Of a DNA stretch of 9,628 nucleotides, positions 5,750 to 9,628 are shown piece by piece. A model generated the notes under the pieces. It was given only the letters and a program-made list of their open reading frames with translations, did no database searches and was not told the origin of the DNA. The position numbers were made by a program, and so were the translations under genes. The DNA comes from Bacteroidales bacterium (lineage in GTDB: Bacteria; Bacteroidota; Bacteroidia; Bacteroidales; UBA7960): assembly GCA_003554665.1 (NCBI GenBank), contig PWGY01000084.1, forward strand, positions 1 through 9,628, in the 5' to 3' direction. How positions within the stretch are numbered: position 1 is the stretch's first letter; each line of letters opens with the position of its first letter.

Positions 5750-6664
5750 TTAAAAAATGGATTGTTCTGTTCGTGTGGTGAATTGTTCAAGGAATTTAAC
5801 CCCGCGGTAAGAATTGCCCTTTTTATTGAGAATGGGGCTCCAAACTGAAATGCAATAGCGACCCGGATGGACTGCCACAATACCACCACCCACGCCACTT
5901 TTCCCCGGCAGCCCGACTTTGAAGGCAAACTCTCCGGATTCATCATAAAACCCGCAGGTTTGCATGATGGCGTTAATGCGTTTAACCTGACTTAGGGTCA
6001 AAATCTGTTCATTGCCGGGAAATGGCTGCCCCAGATTGGCAAATGGAATAAATGCTTTGGAAAGCTCACGGCAGCTGAGTTCAATGGAGCATTGGTTAAA
6101 ATAAAAGTCCAATACCTCTTCGGGGTCGTTATGAATGTTTCCGAACGACTTAATGAAGTTACATAGTGCAATATTTCTGTAACTGGCAGATTTTTCTGAT
6201 GCAGCGATACGGGGCGAATAATTGATCAAAGGGTTGCTGGCTGCTGTTCTGATAAATTCCAGGAAATCTTTATGGGGGTTGCTCAGTTTGCTTATAAGTA
6301 CATCACAGATCACCAGTGCTCCGGAGTTGATCAATGGGTTTTTTGGTATCCCAAGGTCATTTTCCAATTGTACCAATGAATTAAAAGGGGTTCCGGAAGG
6401 TTCATACCCCAACCTTGCCCATAAAGATTCTCCTGTAAGTTTGTATGCCAGCGCCAGTGAATGAACTTTGACAATACTCTGGATTGAGAATTTTTCATCT
6501 TGATCTCCTGTGCCATAAGATTCCCCTTCTGTGGTGGTTAAATGAATGCCGAATTTATCCGGATCCACATTGCCCAGCTCGGGAATAAAGTTGGCCAGGC
6601 TTCCGATATTTTCTTCTTGTTTTACCGCAGCGTAAAGCTCTTCAATGATCTCCTGGTAATTCAT
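5750..6664 (-). CDS. glsA: Glutaminase of the bacterial GlsA/GlsB type
   Basis: A cytosolic enzyme that hydrolyses L-glutamine to L-glutamate and ammonia, with the serine-dependent beta-lactamase-like fold of this family. The 304-residue length matches the usual 300-310. Conserved pieces are visible: FSIQSIVK with the S-x-x-K pair Ser63/Lys66, NPLINSGAL (109-117, substrate-binding Asn113), SEKSASYRN (156-164, Glu157 and Asn164), DFYFNQCS (186-193, Tyr188), GFYDESGEFA (238-247, Tyr240) and VGLPGKSGVGGGI (250-262). All residues that I know as catalytic in E. coli YbaS have a counterpart, so activity is expected. The start ATG follows the Nudix gene's stop by 32 bp on the same strand, suggesting a two-gene operon. 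In acid-resistant bacteria this family releases ammonia against acid stress; here it could simply supply glutamate. A succinate-semialdehyde dehydrogenase lies about 3.4 kb downstream on the same strand. Confidence 0.96.
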   Translation of the reverse strand: MNYQEIIEELYAAVKQEENIGSLANFIPELGNVDPDKFGIHLTTTEGESYGTGDQDEKFSIQSIVKVHSLALAYKLTGESLWARLGYEPSGTPFNSLVQLENDLGIPKNPLINSGALVICDVLISKLSNPHKDFLEFIRTAASNPLINYSPRIAASEKSASYRNIALCNFIKSFGNIHNDPEEVLDFYFNQCSIELSCRELSKAFIPFANLGQPFPGNEQILTLSQVKRINAIMQTCGFYDESGEFAFKVGLPGKSGVGGGIVAVHPGRYCISVWSPILNKKGNSYRGVKFLEQFTTRTEQSIF

Positions 6665-6696
6665 ATATCAGGTCTGAATTTTGAGTTGTGGTAGTT

Positions 6697-7104
6697 TCAC
6701 TGATGTCTTTTCAGGGTATCCCGGATAATTTTTTTGTGGTCAAATGCCAGGCTGATATTTTGCCAATCAGAGATGACTGTTGCCTCTGCTGCATCGTCTC
6801 CTGCCTGCAGGGATTGGTTGTCTGCTTTCGCAAAAAAAGCGATGGAAACGGTTCGTCCTCTTGGATCCCGCCCGGGACTGGAGTAAACCCCTGCCAGCTG
6901 CGGATCCTTTATTGTAAGGCCTGTTTCTTCGAAGGTTTCGCGAATACAGGCCTCTTCAGCCGTTTCATCCTCGTCAACAAATCCCCCCGGAAGGGCATAA
7001 TCCCCCTGGAATGGGGGGTTCTTTCGCTTAATCAGCACGACTCCTTCTTTGCAGAAAATCACACAATCTACTGTAAGGGCACAATTATATCTAACCATCT
7101 GCAT
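6697..7104 (-). CDS. Nudix hydrolase, ADP-ribose pyrophosphatase-like
   Basis: A small cytosolic Nudix hydrolase of 135 residues from the chosen start. The Nudix box G-x5-E-x7-RE-x2-EE-x-G-hydrophobic is complete at 41-63 (GFVDEDE..., RETFEETGL), with a Thr where an aliphatic residue is usual. The Mg-binding glutamates (56, 59, 60) are present. Upstream, CALTVDCVIF and the ALPGGFV lead are typical of the fold, and the following SSPGRDPRGRTVSIAFFA (75-92) is characteristic of ADP-ribose pyrophosphatase-like members, so cleavage of ADP-ribose to AMP and ribose 5-phosphate is the best guess. The frame runs open to 7446, but that would overlap the start of the divergent flavoprotein and code for unrelated residues. 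ATG codons at 7104, 7098 and 7161 are realistic; 7104 starts just before the conserved ALTVD strand. Likely cotranscribed with the glutaminase 32 bp downstream. Confidence 0.88.
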   Translation of the reverse strand: MQMVRYNCALTVDCVIFCKEGVVLIKRKNPPFQGDYALPGGFVDEDETAEEACIRETFEETGLTIKDPQLAGVYSSPGRDPRGRTVSIAFFAKADNQSLQAGDDAAEATVISDWQNISLAFDHKKIIRDTLKRHQ

Positions 7105-7239
7105 GATGTTTGGATTTTCTTTCAGTTTAATGGCATTAAACAACCAAAAACCGTTATACATCCTGTTCAGGACTGCAAGTTGTGAATTTTTTATGGAATA
7201 TCCTTGTGATGGAAGCAGGATTGGGTGAAAATATTGTCC

Positions 7240-7247
7240 TATTTTTG
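7240..7247 (+). promoter_or_regulatory. Candidate -7 promoter box for the flavoprotein gene
   Basis: TATTTTTG matches the Bacteroidota TAnnTTTG element and is the same octamer as the box before the mscS-type gene. A TTG at 7221-7223 could be the -33 element, although the 16-base spacing is shorter than the usual 19-21. The leader would be only about 15-25 bases. It lies in the gap between the divergent Nudix and flavoprotein genes. Confidence 0.4.
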
Positions 7248-7273
7248 CCCCGGCATCAACTTGTTTGTTATCA

Positions 7274-8548
7274 GTGAAAAAATCTTCAGGATCATCATAT
7301 AATGTAATTGTTATCGGAGCCGGAGCCTCCGGACTCATTGCAGCGGGGCATGCTGCCCGGTGTGGAGCAAAGGTTTTACTACTTGAGAAAATGAGCCGGG
7401 AGGGCCGGAAGTTGCTGATAACAGGTAAAGGCCGGTGTAACATCACCCATGACGCACCTGCCGGTGAATATTATCGCCATATTTTTCCGAATGGCCGTTT
7501 TTTAAAACATGCTTTTCATTCTTTTTTTGCACCAGATATAATTCACCTACTTCAGGAAGAGGGGGTTGAAGTCACAACAGAAAGAGGGAAGCGGGTTTTC
7601 CCGGTGAGTGACCGGGCAGCAGATGTTGTGGAGGCTTTGAAAAACTGGATGAAAAAAGGCAATGTACATGTGGTTTGTAATAAGCGGGTAGATGAGTTGG
7701 TAATAGAAGAAGGTCAGATCAGAGGGGTAAGGGTAAGCGATACTGCCAGTGTGGAGGAAATCCGGGCAGAAAGTGTCATTATTTGCACAGGGGGTAAATC
7801 CTATCCGGCTACCGGATCAACCGGAGATGGGTACGCGCTTGCTCGGCAGGCCGGTCACCACGTCAGCGAAATACAACCTGCACTGGTTCCCCTTTTAACA
7901 GCGGGCGATGTGGCTGGGCGGCTTCAGGGCCTTGGCCTGAAAAATGTCAGGGCAGTCGTGTGGACGGATGGCAAAAAAACAGCGGAGGATTTCGGGGAGC
8001 TGATGTTTGCCCATTACGGGTTGACCGGCCCCATTATTCTTACGCTTAGCAGGCAGGTGGTACAGAAAATGTCTGAGGGCAGGCAGGTGGAGATCGGAAT
8101 TGACCTGAAACCGGCCCTGGACGAAAAGAAACTGGATAACCGCCTGCTGCGCGATATCGACAGCCACGGTAAGAAACAGATTGAAAATGTGTTCAAAATG
8201 TGGTTGCCCTCCAAGCTTATCCCGGTATTTCTTGACTTGCTGAATATTGACGGGAAAAAGCCGTGCAACCAGATGGGTGCAAAGGATCGCCGGAAAACAA
8301 TGCTCCTGATGAAAGATTTCCGGTTCAGGGTAACCGGTCACCCCGGTTTTAAGGAAGCCATCATCACGGCAGGCGGAGTGCCGACCACGGAAATCAACTC
8401 CCGTACAATGGAATCCAAACTGGTGAAAAACCTTTATTTTGCCGGAGAGGTGATTGATCTGGATGCCGATACCGGCGGGTTCAACCTCCAGATCGCTTTC
8501 TCAACCGGATGGCTGGCCGGGCAGTCCGCTGCCAGTGCCCCGGATTGA
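7274..8548 (+). CDS. FAD-dependent oxidoreductase of the HI0933/BaiN/RdsA family
   Basis: A complete flavoprotein of 424 residues from the GTG start. The N-terminal Rossmann FAD site is clear: VIVIGAGASGL (GxGxxG, 15-20), acidic end of strand 2 at Glu38, then the family signature GRKLLITGKGRCNITH (44-59). The C-terminal FAD-binding signature FAGEVIDLDADTGGFNLQ (389-406) is also intact. Between them lies the substrate domain typical of HI0933-like proteins. Known members include BaiN, a bile-acid reductase of clostridia, and E. coli YhiN/RdsA, reported as a 23S rRNA dihydrouridine synthase. In an organism like this the rRNA role seems more likely, but it is inference. There is no in-frame ATG between the upstream stop at 7226 and the FAD motif, so the start must be GTG 7274 or TTG 7265. 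The gene is divergent from the Nudix/glutaminase pair and convergent with the permease. Confidence 0.93.
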   Translation: MKKSSGSSYNVIVIGAGASGLIAAGHAARCGAKVLLLEKMSREGRKLLITGKGRCNITHDAPAGEYYRHIFPNGRFLKHAFHSFFAPDIIHLLQEEGVEVTTERGKRVFPVSDRAADVVEALKNWMKKGNVHVVCNKRVDELVIEEGQIRGVRVSDTASVEEIRAESVIICTGGKSYPATGSTGDGYALARQAGHHVSEIQPALVPLLTAGDVAGRLQGLGLKNVRAVVWTDGKKTAEDFGELMFAHYGLTGPIILTLSRQVVQKMSEGRQVEIGIDLKPALDEKKLDNRLLRDIDSHGKKQIENVFKMWLPSKLIPVFLDLLNIDGKKPCNQMGAKDRRKTMLLMKDFRFRVTGHPGFKEAIITAGGVPTTEINSRTMESKLVKNLYFAGEVIDLDADTGGFNLQIAFSTGWLAGQSAASAPD

Positions 8549-8628
8549 CAGGCCATGTTCGGTGTGTCGCCATATCATAACCTGGAGGCCGTGCGCGTGA
8601 ATTGAAACCGGACGAGATCTGTCGGTGA

Positions 8629-8649
8629 CCGGGGATTAGTTCTAACCGG
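8629..8649. terminator. Weak hairpin between convergent genes
   Basis: TTAG and CTAA pair around a TT loop and are continued, after a one-base bulge, by GG/CC. The hairpin lies in the 128-bp gap between the flavoprotein and permease stops, where a two-way terminator would be expected. No U-tract follows on either strand, so this is weak. Nothing else is seen in the gap. Confidence 0.25.
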
Positions 8650-8676
8650 AAGGCTGTATCCGTGAGCTGACACTCC

Positions 8677-9628
8677 CTATTCAGAATTTCTTAAAGTAAC
8701 CACCGGGTTGAGGTTGGCCGCCCTGCAGGATATCAGCCCGACCACTACTATTGCGGTCAGGTATACGACCACTGCCGGGATGATGAGCATGAGCCAGCTG
8801 ATATCGATGCGATAGGCAAAGCTGTCAAGCCAGCGGGTCATAAACAGCCAGGCCAACGGAAGCGCAATGAGGTTTGAAGCAATGACAATTACACTGAATT
8901 CCCGGGTCATGGAACGAATGATCGCTGGTACAGATGCCCCCAGCACCTTGCGTATGCCCACTTCTTTGATGCGGTTGATGGCTGAAAAAATTGCCAATCC
9001 GGTTAACCCCAGCAATGAAAGAATGATGCCTAGTCCTGCAAAGGAAGCAACCACCAGCATAACCCTGCGTTCGTCCTGGTACTGGATCTCCAGTTGCTGG
9101 TCAACAAACCCATGTCTTAAAGGCCAGTGAGGGGCTTCCTGCTCCCAAAGTGTTTCCAGGGTTTGCGCCACACTGGCAGAGGCATCGGGGGTGTAACGGA
9201 TCAGTATGTTGAACCAGTTTTGCGGGTATTGTTCCTCACTGATAAAAAACACCAGTGGACTTACTCTCTCATGCAATGAACTGAAGTGGATGTCTTCAAC
9301 TACACCGACCACCTGTCGGGTCATCCCGTCATAAAACCCGTCAATGTACATACCCAGTGGGTCGTCAACTCCCATAATTCTCGCGGCTTCGCGGCTGATG
9401 ATGGTGGCTGAAGCCGGATCAGTGTGCATTTCCGCAGAAAAGTCACGTCCTTTAACAACCCGGGTTTTCATTGTGTTGAAATAATGAACGTCGCAAGAAA
9501 TCAATGCGCCATGGAAGGCAGCTCTTCCATCAGGTGCTTCATAAGAAAAACTGGAAAAATTGCTGAGGTTGGCCGGTGGGATGTTATGCGTAAGACTGAC
9601 ACTTTGAACGTCGGGGTGCTGGAGCATC
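8677..9628 (-). CDS. FtsX-like ABC transporter permease, C-terminal part, cut by the window edge
   Basis: The last 316 or so residues of an inner-membrane permease of the MacB/FtsX type; the frame continues past the right edge, and the methionine at the edge (9625-9627) is not taken as the start. A periplasmic MacB-like domain fills about 1-185 (with the GRDF motif at 60-63 and ATIISREAARIMG at 74-86). Three membrane helices follow at about 188-216, 244-264 and 276-300. The cytoplasmic loop after the first has NRIKEVGIRKVLGAS (218-232), the hallmark of this family, which couples to the ATPase. The C terminus ANLNPVVTLRNSE is the usual tail. Bacteroidota encode many such long permeases with two FtsX units, often with a separate ATPase; here the partner would lie outside the window. 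Substrate unknown: peptide, lipoprotein or drug export are all possible. Confidence 0.92.
   Translation of the reverse strand, partial: MLQHPDVQSVSLTHNIPPANLSNFSSFSYEAPDGRAAFHGALISCDVHYFNTMKTRVVKGRDFSAEMHTDPASATIISREAARIMGVDDPLGMYIDGFYDGMTRQVVGVVEDIHFSSLHERVSPLVFFISEEQYPQNWFNILIRYTPDASASVAQTLETLWEQEAPHWPLRHGFVDQQLEIQYQDERRVMLVVASFAGLGIILSLLGLTGLAIFSAINRIKEVGIRKVLGASVPAIIRSMTREFSVIVIASNLIALPLAWLFMTRWLDSFAYRIDISWLMLIIPAVVVYLTAIVVVGLISCRAANLNPVVTLRNSE

Noticed and set aside
5568..5753. A 61-residue + frame in the noncoding region
   Set aside because: No family resemblance, and its start lies in a hairpin. It reads as chance open frame.
7105..7446. N-terminal extension of the Nudix frame to the ATG at 7446
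   Set aside because: It overlaps the start of the divergent flavoprotein, which has clear FAD motifs, and the extra residues resemble no Nudix domain.
7895..8341. Long - frames inside the flavoprotein gene (7895-8341, 8014-8268)
   Set aside because: Antisense shadows; the + frame keeps the family signatures at both ends.

Overview
The window most likely comes from a member of the Bacteroidota. Three things point there. Two intergenic regions carry a TAnnTTTG promoter box (TATTTTTG both times). Leaders are often A-rich with no clear Shine-Dalgarno. The gene families (large MacB/FtsX-type permease, fused trehalose synthase/phosphatase, DUF2589 protein) are also typical. I cannot name a genus. 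No rRNA, tRNA, CRISPR array, transposase or phage gene is visible. Nine genes can be supported; those at the two ends run off the window.

Left part (1-2359): the C-terminal phosphatase domain of a probable bifunctional trehalose-6-phosphate synthase/phosphatase on + enters from the left edge. It is followed by a short 13-bp tandem repeat, then by a convergent aldehyde dehydrogenase of the succinate-semialdehyde dehydrogenase type on -. The phosphatase domain has lost key catalytic acids: its nucleophile Asp is Asn, and a motif IV Asp is Ala.

Middle part (2360-5749, all -): an MscS-type mechanosensitive channel lies 40 bp upstream of the dehydrogenase and has its own candidate promoter. Further upstream is a three-gene cassette of unknown function: a DUF2589-family protein, a second protein sharing a short motif with it, and a helical protein. 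The cassette is preceded by 347 bp of noncoding DNA rich in inverted repeats, including two perfect palindromes that each have an 11-nt spacer. This cassette is the best candidate here for something undescribed.

Right part (5750-9628): a GlsA-type glutaminase and a Nudix hydrolase form a likely - operon. Divergent from them on + is an HI0933/BaiN/RdsA-family flavoprotein, which must start at a non-ATG codon. Convergent to it, and cut by the right edge, is the C-terminal half of an FtsX-like ABC permease.

Several genes fit stress and osmotic physiology: trehalose metabolism, an MscS channel, and glutaminase plus succinate-semialdehyde dehydrogenase on the two sides of glutamate/GABA metabolism. 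This link is inferred from gene content and not shown by the sequence.
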